A stretch of 21,089 bases of DNA from positions 1 to 21,089 of the forward strand of contig JAWWBX010000044.1 in NCBI GenBank assembly GCA_033720735.1. Reading direction: 5' to 3'. Shown here one piece after another: positions 7,163 through 14,961 of this stretch. The first letter of the stretch is position 1, and each line of letters starts with the position of its first letter. The notes under the pieces were generated by a model. The model was given only the letters and a program-made list of their open reading frames with translations. It was not told the DNA's origin and made no database searches. The translations under genes were made by a program, and so were the position numbers. The DNA is from B8-G4 sp033720735. GTDB lineage: Bacteria; Bacteroidota; Bacteroidia; Chitinophagales; Saprospiraceae.

Positions 7163-7798
7163 ATGACTTCTGCACTCCCCATGTTTCCACTCAAGCTCGT
7201 CGTGTTTCCGGGTGAACGGCTCAATCTGCACATCTTTGAGCCTCGCTACAAACAGCTGATCAACGACTGCCGCACCGAACAAACGACGTTCGGATTGCCA
7301 GCGTACATCGACGACCAGATCATGCCCGTCGCGACCGAAATGATCGTTCAGCACGTGCACAAAGTATACCCGGACGGCAAAATGGACATCCGAACCCTGG
7401 GCAAGGGCCTGGTACGCATCACCGACTACCAGTCCGAACTCGAGGGAAAGCTGTACGGAGGAGCTGCCGCGACCAGGATGGAGATCGATCTGATCGGGGA
7501 TATCAAAAAGAACATCGCGTTGCTGAAGCTGGTCCGGAAACTCCACAAGCTGATGGACATCAGGAAGTCATTGCCGGGGAAGACCGACCATGGGATCACC
7601 TACAAGCTTGGACATCACGTTGGTCTCAACATGCAGCAGGAGTTTGCGCTGCTGGAAATAACGCAGGAATCCGACCGGCAGGACTACCTGATCGAACACC
7701 TGACCCGGCTCATCCCCATCGTTCATGAAATGAATGCGTTGCGGGAAAAGGTCCAGATGAACGGCCATTTCAGAAATATCCTGCCACCGGACGTGTAG
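7163..7798 (+). CDS. LON peptidase substrate-binding domain protein
   Basis: The 211-residue protein is a stand-alone version of the N-terminal domain of Lon protease (PUA-like fold), without ATPase or protease parts. Support: LPMFPLKLVVFPGERLNLHI followed by FEPRYKQLIND near the N-terminus, matching the Lon-N signature in which a P-L-x-x-VVFPG strand precedes F-E-x-RY. A helical C-terminal half (QEFALLEITQESDRQDYLIE, LTRLIPIVHEMNALREKVQ) resembles the helical segment after Lon-N. Stand-alone Lon-N proteins are common and mostly uncharacterised, so its substrate is unknown. I chose ATG 7163 because the domain starts there and a -7-like box sits just upstream. It is divergent from ndh, with 293 bp between the two starts. 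Confidence 0.85.
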   Translation: MTSALPMFPLKLVVFPGERLNLHIFEPRYKQLINDCRTEQTTFGLPAYIDDQIMPVATEMIVQHVHKVYPDGKMDIRTLGKGLVRITDYQSELEGKLYGGAAATRMEIDLIGDIKKNIALLKLVRKLHKLMDIRKSLPGKTDHGITYKLGHHVGLNMQQEFALLEITQESDRQDYLIEHLTRLIPIVHEMNALREKVQMNGHFRNILPPDV

Positions 7799-7820
7799 TC
7801 TTGCGGCTGTCGTTGCGAAG

Positions 7821-7839
7821 CTTGCCAGCCCCTGGCAGG
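7821..7839. terminator. Short hairpin between convergent genes, possible weak terminator
   Basis: CTTGCCAG-ccc-CTGGCAGG makes an 8-bp stem with one G-U pair between the convergent ends of the LON-domain gene and the T9SS gene. There is no T-run, so intrinsic termination is uncertain. Confidence 0.3.
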
Positions 7840-7846
7840 TCGCTTG

Positions 7847-8566
7847 TCAGGTAGACTGCACGACAATCTTGAAGGATCGCGTAAATCCACGCATTTTGGT
7901 CTGAACAAGGTACACCCCGGCCGGCAGGTTGCTTGTGTCGAACTCAAGCCCGTACTCGTCAGGAATGACCACCGCTTCTATCAGCACCCGACGCCCGGCA
8001 ATGTCATAGACGCGCAGATCAACAGGCTGCTCCATCGGCACCGAACTGGAAATGCGCACATATCTGTTCGCCGGGTTAGGCCCTACGTGCAGCGAGCTCA
8101 GTGGATTGCCAAGGCCCTCACATGCGGTAACCTCGGGCATGGCGTCCAAACGCACCCGATCGATGCCCGGCGCAATGCTCCCCGTCACCGTCTCACCCCG
8201 CACTTCCAGCCAGGTCACACCACAAGTGCTGAGGCTGTATGCATTCTGGAATGACCAGAGTGCAAAAAGGTACTTGTTGCCACGGTCAAACTGATCCGTA
8301 TTTACCTGACAGTCTCCCCCGTTGCCTTTCCTCAACTGGATCGTCGTCTGCTCGACCGCGCCGAAAAGCACGTCTTCTACCTGGATCTCCATGCCATTGC
8401 CGGTATGACGGCGTACTTCCGCCAGCACCACCACCCACGACGAGTCAATACCGTCGCCACGGTTGATGGTTTCACAAAAGGTCCGGATGTCAACGCAAGT
8501 GCATGCATGAACAAACGCAGATACTGCACCAAGCTGGAGTGCGAGAATGACAATGAGGGCTTTCAT
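7847..8566 (-). CDS. Secreted protein with TIMP/netrin-like N-terminus and T9SS sorting domain
   Basis: The 239-residue product has a signal peptide (MKALIVILALQLGAVSAFVHA) followed directly by CTC and later TFCE, giving a Cys-x-Cys start like that of TIMP/netrin-module proteins. SSWVVVLAEV, MEIQVEDVLFG, TTIQLRKGNGGDC and KYLFALW fit the following beta strands. The last ~75 residues (VGPNPANRYVRISS, VDLRVYDIAGRRVL, LPAGVYLVQTK, FKIVV) are a type A C-terminal sorting domain, which directs export by the Bacteroidota type IX secretion system and is removed at the cell surface. An alternative start two codons upstream (8572, MCMKAL) is possible. No enzymatic motif is seen. The sorting domain is firm; the TIMP-like assignment is by motif only. 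Confidence 0.82.
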   Translation of the reverse strand: MKALIVILALQLGAVSAFVHACTCVDIRTFCETINRGDGIDSSWVVVLAEVRRHTGNGMEIQVEDVLFGAVEQTTIQLRKGNGGDCQVNTDQFDRGNKYLFALWSFQNAYSLSTCGVTWLEVRGETVTGSIAPGIDRVRLDAMPEVTACEGLGNPLSSLHVGPNPANRYVRISSSVPMEQPVDLRVYDIAGRRVLIEAVVIPDEYGLEFDTSNLPAGVYLVQTKMRGFTRSFKIVVQST

Positions 8567-8572
8567 GCACAT

Positions 8573-9051
8573 CGTTTATGTGCATAGACGAGAGGTCGGA
8601 CGACAGAGGTTGGGTTGGAAAGGCGCTAGCGCAACAAAAAACCGTACAAGCCGAAGTCTGATCTTTCGAACAGATTTTGTTTGGGCCCCGTGTATCGTAC
8701 GGATGAGGTTTCCGGTATGCTTTGAGTAATCCCCTTGTCCTCCGCCTTCGGGTGTAAAAAAGCCACATCATGTGTGTCCAATGACAATTGGAAGAGGAGC
8801 TCCAAGCCTGCCTCAAGAACTGAGAGTCGAAGCTGGGGCCCGCCTTACTCACACACCGAGTGACACCTCAATGGCATCATGTTGAGCCAAACAAATGTTT
8901 TCTGCTTGTACGGATATTCGGTGGCGCATTCGCCACACGTGTTAAGTTACAGAATCCCCGGGATTTTTTTGGCATCCTGATTTGCGGATCAAGTCCCTCC
9001 GCCCATCAGACCAAATCACCACCTGGTGAAATCATTATCTTTCGCACTGCC
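8573..9051. other. 479-bp intergenic region without a supported gene
   Basis: The open frames here (8490-8852 on minus, 8860-9051 on plus) show no domain, signal or plausible composition. The region holds three short perfect inverted repeats: GCGCTAGCGC (8623-8632), TCCAAT-gaca-ATTGGA (8777-8792) and GTGGCG-catt-CGCCAC (8921-8936). None has a T-run. It presumably contains the divergent promoters of the T9SS gene and ggt. I recognise no RNA gene. Confidence 0.5.
9036..9043 (+). promoter_or_regulatory. -7-like box TATCTTTC upstream of ggt
   Basis: One mismatch (final C) to TAnnTTTG, 8 nt before the ATG at 9052. It agrees with the lipoprotein start chosen for ggt. Confidence 0.45.
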
Positions 9052-10761
9052 ATGTGGAAACACCGCCTTTTTGTTGTGTCCGTGCTCTGCCTGCTGCTGG
9101 CAACTTCGTGCCAGGAATCGTCGTCAGCGCTGTACGAGATCAGGAAAACGGCCTTCAGCAAGGAAGGCATGGTTGTTTCAGCGCACCCGCTTGCCACCGC
9201 AGCGGGTGTCGAGATCCTGCGCGCCGGAGGCAACGCCATCGACGCCGCCGTGGCCGTCCAACTGGCTCTGGCGGTGGTGTATCCGCGTGCGGGAAACATT
9301 GGTGGTGGCGGATTCCTTGTCTACCGAGGGGCCGACGGTTTCGCCGAGACGCTGGATTACCGGGAAAAAGCGCCGCTCGCTGCGACGCGCGATATGTATC
9401 TCGACAGCCTGGGCAATGTCATCCCCGGGCTGAGTACACGGGGACACCTGGCGGCCGGCGTACCCGGTACGATTGCCGGGTTGGCAGCTTCTCATGAAAA
9501 GTATGGCAGTCTCGACTGGCACCGGCTTGCTGAAGCCGCCATCCGGCTGGCACAAGAGGGATTTCAGGTCACCGCGGCCGAGGCAGATCGGTTGAACCGC
9601 TACGCCGAAGATATCCGTGCGTTCAACCCATCGGAGGTGCCATTTCTCCAAACGGCTCCGTGGAAGGAGGGTGACCTGCTGGTCCAGAAAGAACTGGCTC
9701 AGACACTCAGACGGATTGCTGACAGCGGCCGGGATGGGTTTTACCAGGGTGAAACCGCACGTCTCATCGTCGCGGAAATGCAACGAGGTGGCGGGTTGAT
9801 CACACTGGAGGACCTCGCCGGCTATCAGGCAAAATGGCGTACGCCAGTGACTACCGACTACAAGGACTACCGGCTCATCTCCATGCCGCCTCCTTCTTCC
9901 GGGGGGATCGCGCTGGCCCAACTGCTGGAAATGGTCGAGCCATTCCCTCTGAGCGAATGGGGCTTCCAGGATACGCGTTCGGTGCATCTGATGGTGGAAG
10001 CGGAACGCCGGGTCTATGCTGATCGCGCTCTGCATCTTGGTGACATGGATTTCTATCCGGTGCCCATCGACACCCTCCTCGATCCGGAGTACCTCGCGGA
10101 AAGGATGGCGGACTTCGACGCGCGGGTTGCCACCACGAGCCAGACCGTGCAGGCAGGAGATTTCTCCCTCACACTCGAGAGTTTTGAAACCACCCATCTC
10201 ACGGTTGTTGATGCCCAAGGCAATGCTGCTTCTGTCACCACCACACTCAATTCCAACTACGGGTGCAAGGTGGTGGTGGATGGGGCTGGTTTCTTTCTCA
10301 ATAATGAAATGGACGATTTCAGCGCCAAACCGGGTGTCCCCAACCAGTTTGGGCTGGTCGGAGCCGAAGCCAACGCCATCGCACCCGCCAAGCGCATGTT
10401 GAGTTCGATGACCCCGACCATCATTGAGCGGGATGGCCGTCTGGCCATGACGATCGGGACGCCGGGAGGTTCAACCATCATCACGTCGGTGTTTCAGGTG
10501 TTTCTCAACGTGGCGGAATTTGGCATGACCATTGGCGAAGCGGTGCAGGCACCCCGCTTTCACCATCAGTGGTTGCCGGATGAGATCATGCTAGAGCCGG
10601 CGGCGATCGAACCCGGCGCCCGGCAGGAACTCTCGGCCAAAGGACATACCTTCCGGGAGGTGAGTTACATCGGCATGGTGGAGGCGATCGCCTTGCTCCC
10701 CGATGGCACGCTGGAGGGTGCTGCCGACTCCCGGGGCGACGATCACGCACAAGGATTGTGA
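9052..10761 (+). CDS. ggt: Gamma-glutamyltransferase, predicted lipoprotein
   Basis: GGT hydrolyses glutathione and other gamma-glutamyl compounds or transfers the gamma-glutamyl group. It is made as a proenzyme that cleaves itself into two subunits. The 569-residue product begins MWKHRLFVVSVLCLLLATSC, a lipoprotein signal with Cys20 as likely lipid site, so it should be membrane anchored on the periplasmic side or at the outer membrane. The nucleophile motif ETTHLTVVDAQGNAASVTTT puts Thr380 at the self-cleavage site, aligned with E. coli Thr391. Lid-loop and substrate residues are present (NNEMDDFSAK, PAKRMLSSMTPTI, GTPGGSTIITSVFQ). Start 9052 gives the signal peptide; the frame back to 8860 adds unrelated residues. 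tdh begins 4 nt after its stop. Confidence 0.95.
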   Translation: MWKHRLFVVSVLCLLLATSCQESSSALYEIRKTAFSKEGMVVSAHPLATAAGVEILRAGGNAIDAAVAVQLALAVVYPRAGNIGGGGFLVYRGADGFAETLDYREKAPLAATRDMYLDSLGNVIPGLSTRGHLAAGVPGTIAGLAASHEKYGSLDWHRLAEAAIRLAQEGFQVTAAEADRLNRYAEDIRAFNPSEVPFLQTAPWKEGDLLVQKELAQTLRRIADSGRDGFYQGETARLIVAEMQRGGGLITLEDLAGYQAKWRTPVTTDYKDYRLISMPPPSSGGIALAQLLEMVEPFPLSEWGFQDTRSVHLMVEAERRVYADRALHLGDMDFYPVPIDTLLDPEYLAERMADFDARVATTSQTVQAGDFSLTLESFETTHLTVVDAQGNAASVTTTLNSNYGCKVVVDGAGFFLNNEMDDFSAKPGVPNQFGLVGAEANAIAPAKRMLSSMTPTIIERDGRLAMTIGTPGGSTIITSVFQVFLNVAEFGMTIGEAVQAPRFHHQWLPDEIMLEPAAIEPGARQELSAKGHTFREVSYIGMVEAIALLPDGTLEGAADSRGDDHAQGL

Positions 10762-10765
10762 TATC

Positions 10766-11731
10766 ATGAGCAAAGAACGCATTCTGATCTCAGGGGCCAG
10801 CGGGCAGATCGGCACGGTGCTGACACACGCCCTCGTAGAACACTACGGGGTGGAAAACGTCATCGCCACTGACATCAAGGAGCCGGAATACCACGACATC
10901 GATTTCATCATGATGGACATTCTCAATGTCCAGCGCATGCGTGAGATCATCGAGGATTACCACATCACCCAGATCTATCATCTCGCCGCCATTCTGTCCG
11001 CCAGCGGGGAGTGGAACCCGATGAAAACGTGGAATGTCAACCTCAACGGGTTGCTCAGCATTCTGGACCTGTGTGTCGAAAAGAAGATCAACAAACTGTT
11101 TCACCCCAGCAGCATTGCCGTCTTTGGCGGCCCCACGCCCCGCGTCGAGACACCACAAGACAGCCCGATGATCCCCTCCACGGTATATGGCATGAGCAAG
11201 ACCGCCGGTGAGCTTTGGTGCAACTATTACCATCAGCGCCACGGACTGGATGTCAGGTCGATCCGCTACCCGGGCATCATCAGTCATCAGTCGATGCCCG
11301 GCGGAGGAACGACGGATTATGCCGTTGAGATCTTTCACGATGCCCTGCAGGTTGGATCCTATACCTGTTTCCTCAAGGCCGACACCCGCCTGCCCATGAT
11401 CTACATGCGCGATGCGATCCGCGCCACCCTTGAGCTGATGGAAGCCCCGTCAGAACAGATCTCGGTCCGCACTTCCTACAACCTGGCCGGGATGAGCTTT
11501 ACACCTGCAGAACTGGTAGCGGAGATCCAGCAACATCTACCGGACTTCACCGTCTCTTACGAACCGGACTTCAGGCAAAACATTGCAGAATCCTGGACGG
11601 AGAGCATTGATGACTCCCGTGCCAGGGAAGATTGGGGATGGGCTCCGGAATATGATCTCCCGGCCATGACGGCCGACATGATCCGGCATCTGAGCCAACG
11701 CTACGGGACGCGCAGTCAGGAAGCCGGGTAG
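10766..11731 (+). CDS. tdh: L-threonine 3-dehydrogenase, SDR type
   Basis: This enzyme oxidises L-threonine with NAD+ to 2-amino-3-ketobutyrate, the first step to glycine and acetyl-CoA. The 321-residue product is an extended short-chain dehydrogenase: N-terminal ILISGASGQIGTVLT for NAD, ATDIKEPEYHDIDF after the second strand, HLAAILSASGEWNP, and the catalytic pair Tyr141/Lys145 in STVYGMSKTAGE. The stretch YPGIISHQSMPGGGTTDYA and the later FLKADTRLPMIYMRDA are characteristic of the UDP-galactose-epimerase-like threonine dehydrogenases, unlike the zinc-dependent E. coli Tdh. It sits 4 nt after ggt, probably in one transcript, and its partner kbl lies 0.9 kb downstream. Its 3' end overlaps the opposite-strand ThuA-like gene by 16 bp. 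Confidence 0.92.
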   Translation: MSKERILISGASGQIGTVLTHALVEHYGVENVIATDIKEPEYHDIDFIMMDILNVQRMREIIEDYHITQIYHLAAILSASGEWNPMKTWNVNLNGLLSILDLCVEKKINKLFHPSSIAVFGGPTPRVETPQDSPMIPSTVYGMSKTAGELWCNYYHQRHGLDVRSIRYPGIISHQSMPGGGTTDYAVEIFHDALQVGSYTCFLKADTRLPMIYMRDAIRATLELMEAPSEQISVRTSYNLAGMSFTPAELVAEIQQHLPDFTVSYEPDFRQNIAESWTESIDDSRAREDWGWAPEYDLPAMTADMIRHLSQRYGTRSQEAG

Positions 11732-12516
11732 ACGGGTTGCTTCCAACGATCGGGGCCGGCGTCCTTACTCTGACTGGCCCAGATGATGCCCCGCTGCATG
11801 ATGGTCATGGCCTCGGCGACAGTGTGATCTTCCATTTTGTGTCCGATGGCACTGAAGAAGACCCGGCCTGCTCCGTGCATCCGTTTCCAGACGACCGGCA
11901 TCGTGCAACCGTCGATCCAGGAGGCGTGATCCCCGTTGAAGCGCGTGGTTGCGAGCACCTTGTTGTTTGGATCGACATGCATATAGTATTGCTCGGTATT
12001 GAGCGAAAAATCGTTGATGCCCGCCGTGACAGGGTCCTCCGGATCAATGATCTGCACCGTATACGGAACATACCCGCCGGGGTGTGCGACCCACTGCCCT
12101 CCGATCATGAACTGATACCCGGGGCGATCCCGGAATGCGTCGGCCAGGCCACCGTGCCAGCCGGCTATGCCCGCACCGCGTGCGACGGCATCGATCAGGC
12201 CGCGGACTGCCTGGTCACCGATGGTGCCCATGGTCCAGGTCTGCACGATCAGATCGATCCCCTCCATGAGTTGCTGATCCGCATACACATCGAGCTGGTC
12301 GGCAACCACCACTTCAGCGCCCTCCGCCTGCATCCACGGTACATACAGGTCGCGGCAAGCCTCCGGTTGATGCAGTTCCCAACCACCATAAACAAACAGG
12401 ACTTTGCGACCGGTGAGGCGCCCCGCCTGCTCGCCACTCTGGCAGGCTGCACCCGCAAGGTACAGGGCGCCTGCACCCGCCAGTGCTGATTGATAGATGA
12501 AGGTTCTCCGTTGCAT
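11716..12516 (-). CDS. ThuA-like domain protein with Tat signal
   Basis: The 266-residue product carries a ThuA-like domain (trehalose-utilisation family, class I glutamine-amidotransferase-like fold), often found in exported proteins near carbohydrate metabolism. Support: KVLFVYGGWELHQPEACRD, IDLIVQTWTMG, GAGIAGWHGGLADAFRD, QFMIGGQWVAHPG, TEQYYMHVDPNNKVLATT, and MPVVWKRMHGAGRVFFSAIG near the end. The N-terminus MQRRTFIYQSALAGAGALYL is a twin-arginine signal, and Cys25 after LAGAA could be a lipid attachment site. ATG 12516 places the RR motif at residues 3-4; the frame back to 12615 adds nothing. It lies on the opposite strand between tdh and kbl and has its own promoter. Its substrate is unknown. 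Confidence 0.85.
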   Translation of the reverse strand: MQRRTFIYQSALAGAGALYLAGAACQSGEQAGRLTGRKVLFVYGGWELHQPEACRDLYVPWMQAEGAEVVVADQLDVYADQQLMEGIDLIVQTWTMGTIGDQAVRGLIDAVARGAGIAGWHGGLADAFRDRPGYQFMIGGQWVAHPGGYVPYTVQIIDPEDPVTAGINDFSLNTEQYYMHVDPNNKVLATTRFNGDHASWIDGCTMPVVWKRMHGAGRVFFSAIGHKMEDHTVAEAMTIMQRGIIWASQSKDAGPDRWKQPVYPAS

Positions 12517-12537
12517 AGACACCGTGTTTCGTCTACC

Positions 12538-12572
12538 CAAAGATACACTGCGACGCACCCATCGTCTGTCAA
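12538..12572 (-). promoter_or_regulatory. Promoter of the ThuA-like gene (TTGACA / TATCTTTG)
   Basis: On the minus strand, TTGACA (12572-12567) is followed after 21 nt by TATCTTTG (12545-12538), a perfect TAnnTTTG. This is the -33/-7 layout of Bacteroidota primary-sigma promoters. The start codon at 12516 lies 21 nt downstream. Confidence 0.65.
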
Positions 12573-12596
12573 CGGCCGATTGTCTCGGCCTACTCG

Positions 12597-12604
12597 TATA
12601 TTCG
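12597..12604 (+). promoter_or_regulatory. -7-like box TATATTCG upstream of kbl
   Basis: One mismatch to TAnnTTTG, 25 nt before the kbl ATG at 12630. It gives kbl a promoter separate from tdh and divergent from the ThuA-like gene. No TTG is found at the expected -33 distance. Confidence 0.4.
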
Positions 12605-12629
12605 CCAACACGCACTAAACGAATGAGCC

Positions 12630-13817
12630 ATGTTTGACAACGTCCGGACCCAGCTTCAGGCCGAACTGGAAGAAATCCGCGAAGCCGGCCTGTACAAGGA
12701 AGAACGGATCATTACCACGCCCCAGGCCGCTGAGATCCACACGGTACAAGGTGGCAATGTCCTCAACTTTTGCGCCAACAACTATCTGGGCCTTTCATCG
12801 CACCCGGATGTCATCGAGTCGGCCAAGCAAACCATCGATTCGCACGGCTTCGGATTGTCTTCCGTCCGCTTCATTTGCGGAACCCAGGATATTCATAAAA
12901 CCCTGGAGCAGCGCATCAGCGAGTTCCTGGGCATGGATGACGCCATCCTCTACGCGGCTGCTTTCGACGCCAACGGCGGATTGTTTGAGCCGCTGCTCAC
13001 CGCCGAAGACGCGATCATTTCCGACCAGCTCAACCACGCCTCGATCATTGACGGGATCCGTCTTTGCAAGGCACAGCGGCACCGCTTCCTCCACAATGAC
13101 ATGGCCGATCTGGAGGCAAAACTGCAGGAAACGCAGTCCTGCCGTCGACGCATGATCGCCACTGACGGGGTGTTTTCCATGGATGGCACCATTGCGCAAC
13201 TCGACAAGATCTGCGACCTCGCTGACAAGTACGACGCGATGGTGATGGTCGACGATTGTCACTCAACCGGCTTCATGGGGAAGACCGGCCGGGGCACCCA
13301 TGAGTACCGGGATGTGATGGGGCGGGTCGACATTATCACGGGTACCTTCGGAAAGGCCATGGGTGGTGCATCAGGAGGATTTACGGCAGCCCATCAGGAG
13401 ATCGTCGATATGCTGCGCCAACGATCCAGGCCGTATTTGTTCTCAAACACGCTGGCCCCTTCGATCGCCGGCGCGACCATCCGAGTCATCGATCTGCTGT
13501 CGGCCAGTACTGCCCTGCGCGACAAACTTGAGTCCAATACCCGCCGGTTTCGCGAAGGCATGACCGCAGCCGGATTCGACATACTGCCCGGCGACCATGC
13601 GATCGTGCCGATCATGTTGTACGATGCGCGCCTCTCTCAGGAGATGGCGGCGCGCATGCTTGATGAAGGGATCTATGTGATCGGATTCTATTATCCGGTG
13701 GTCCCCAAAGGGCAGGCACGGATCCGTGTCCAGATCTCCGCGGGGCATGAGCCTGAGCATATCGATGCCGCCCTGACAGCCTTCGCCAAAGTAGGCCGTG
13801 AACTCGGTGTCTTATGA
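12630..13817 (+). CDS. kbl: Glycine C-acetyltransferase (2-amino-3-ketobutyrate CoA ligase)
   Basis: KBL is a PLP enzyme that cleaves 2-amino-3-ketobutyrate with CoA to glycine and acetyl-CoA, following threonine dehydrogenase. The 395-residue length is normal for the family. Key features are NFCANNYLGLSSHPDVIESA, GLSSVRFICGTQDIHKTLE, the YAAAFDANGGLFEPLL segment, DQLNHASIIDGIRL, VMVDDCHSTGFMGKTGRGTH with the PLP-ring aspartate, and Lys242 in GTFGKAMGGASGG, which forms the Schiff base with PLP. FYYPVVPKGQARIRVQISAG near the C-terminus is typical of the alpha-oxoamine synthase group and favours KBL over 8-amino-7-oxononanoate synthase, as does tdh nearby. Its stop overlaps the next ATG by 4 bp. 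Confidence 0.94.
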   Translation: MFDNVRTQLQAELEEIREAGLYKEERIITTPQAAEIHTVQGGNVLNFCANNYLGLSSHPDVIESAKQTIDSHGFGLSSVRFICGTQDIHKTLEQRISEFLGMDDAILYAAAFDANGGLFEPLLTAEDAIISDQLNHASIIDGIRLCKAQRHRFLHNDMADLEAKLQETQSCRRRMIATDGVFSMDGTIAQLDKICDLADKYDAMVMVDDCHSTGFMGKTGRGTHEYRDVMGRVDIITGTFGKAMGGASGGFTAAHQEIVDMLRQRSRPYLFSNTLAPSIAGATIRVIDLLSASTALRDKLESNTRRFREGMTAAGFDILPGDHAIVPIMLYDARLSQEMAARMLDEGIYVIGFYYPVVPKGQARIRVQISAGHEPEHIDAALTAFAKVGRELGVL

Positions 13818-14155
13818 CAGATCTGGTTGCTACGCATCCCAAATGGAGCCGTGAGGAATTTCTGGCTTTCCTGCTGCTGTACGCCGCGCATATCGATGCA
13901 GAGTATACACCGGAAGAGCAGGCGTTCATTCACCAGCAGATCGATCCTGCCCATCTCCAACAGGTGGAGTCAGAATTCAAACAGATGAGTGACTATGAAC
14001 TCCTGCAGGTGATCCGCGCGTATGAAGGCAACTACTATCCGTCCCCGCGTCACAAGGAGGAGATCTTGAACCAGGTGCGGGCGCTCTTCAGGGCTGATGG
14101 CGCCATGAGTATCGAGGAAAGCAGCCTCCTGATGATGCTGAAAAAGCTGCTCTGA
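13814..14155 (+). CDS. Small all-helical protein, TerB-like
   Basis: The 113-residue protein has no signal peptide or membrane segment and is predicted helical throughout. The pattern resembles TerB-fold proteins: FLAFLLLYAAHIDAEYTPEE near the N-terminus (a hydrophobic helix, then an acidic turn), and LFRADGAMSIEESSLLMMLK at the C-terminus, an acidic x-DGx-S-x-E-E motif that in the TerB family marks metal-binding or packing sites. TerB itself is linked to tellurite resistance, but most relatives are uncharacterised, so I assign no function. Its ATG overlaps the kbl stop and it ends 1 nt before the SDR gene, so it is very probably co-translated with both. Confidence 0.75.
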   Translation: MTDLVATHPKWSREEFLAFLLLYAAHIDAEYTPEEQAFIHQQIDPAHLQQVESEFKQMSDYELLQVIRAYEGNYYPSPRHKEEILNQVRALFRADGAMSIEESSLLMMLKKLL

Positions 14156-14156
14156 C

Positions 14157-14930
14157 ATGGATTTGCAACTGCGCGACCGTCTCTTCTTTGTCTCCGGTGC
14201 CACCAGCGGTTTTGGCCAGAGCACGGCAGAAGTGCTGCTCGGCGAGGGTGCCCGCCTGATCATCAACGCGCGCGGCGAGGACAAACTCCGCGGGATGCAG
14301 GCCCGCCACCCGGAGCAGGTGCGCTATGTTGCCGGGGACATCACCACCGAGTCAGTGATCGACCAGGTGCTTGCGATGATCGGGGAAGAGCGTCTGGAGG
14401 GCATGCTCGTCAATGCCGGAGGGCCCCCCGCCAAATCTTTCCTGGAGACCGATCTGGCAGATTGGGACGATGCGTACGCACGGGTCTTGCGTTGGAAAGT
14501 ACAGATCACCAACCGGTTGCTTCCCAAATTCCGCGGGCAGGGCTATGGTCGCATTGTCTATATCGAAAGTGTTTCGGTCAAACAGCCGATCGAAAATCTG
14601 GTACTGAGCAACGCCATGCGCCTGGCCGTGATCGGTTTTGTCAAGACGCTGTCGCAGGAAGTTGCGCATGAAGGCATCACCCTCAACGCCCTGGCACCGG
14701 GCTACCACGCCACTCCGGCCATGGAGCGCCTCTTCGCTAAAAAGGCCAGCTTGCTTGGCATCGAACCTGCCCAGGCCCGGCGTGAGTTTGAGTCAGAGAT
14801 CAGGTCTGGCCAGCTGGGTGATCCGGACGATCTGGCGTCATTGGCTGCCTGGCTGCTCTCGCCGCACGCGCGTTACGTTACCGGACAAACCATTGTCGTC
14901 GACGGCGGTCTGGCCAAAGGCACCTTGTAG
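14157..14930 (+). CDS. SDR family protein (FabG-like) lacking the catalytic Tyr and Lys
   Basis: The 257-residue protein has the short-chain dehydrogenase fold: FFVSGATSGFGQSTAEVLL (cofactor loop), AGDITTESV, LVNAGGPPAK (the NAG motif), a serine in YIESVSVKQ (Ser138), GITLNALAPGYHATPAM, and a C-terminal VTGQTIVVDGGL. At the positions of FabG Tyr151 and Lys155 it has Ser151 and Arg155 (LSNAMRLAV). This matches a known divergent group described as beta-ketoacyl-ACP-reductase-like SDRs without the standard catalytic tetrad. Normal SDR chemistry is therefore doubtful and the substrate is unknown. It begins 1 nt after the TerB-like gene in the kbl transcript. Confidence 0.88.
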   Translation: MDLQLRDRLFFVSGATSGFGQSTAEVLLGEGARLIINARGEDKLRGMQARHPEQVRYVAGDITTESVIDQVLAMIGEERLEGMLVNAGGPPAKSFLETDLADWDDAYARVLRWKVQITNRLLPKFRGQGYGRIVYIESVSVKQPIENLVLSNAMRLAVIGFVKTLSQEVAHEGITLNALAPGYHATPAMERLFAKKASLLGIEPAQARREFESEIRSGQLGDPDDLASLAAWLLSPHARYVTGQTIVVDGGLAKGTL

Positions 14931-14961
14931 GCCATGCTCACAACCGCGTTCTGACATTCAC

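Noticed and set aside
8490..8852. 120-codon minus-strand open frame upstream of the T9SS gene
   Set aside because: Unusual Cys/His/Ser-rich composition without a domain; it overlaps the signal peptide of a better-supported gene in another frame.
8860..9051. N-terminal extension of ggt
   Set aside because: The extension would bury a clear lipoprotein signal at codon 65; a -7-like box precedes the internal ATG 9052.
9178..10218. 346-codon minus-strand open frame inside ggt
   Set aside because: Antisense to ggt, with no recognisable motif, signal or promoter.
11737..12489. 250-codon plus-strand open frame between tdh and kbl
   Set aside because: It would restore a same-strand operon, but its translation is featureless, whereas the opposite strand encodes a Tat signal and a ThuA-like domain with a good promoter.
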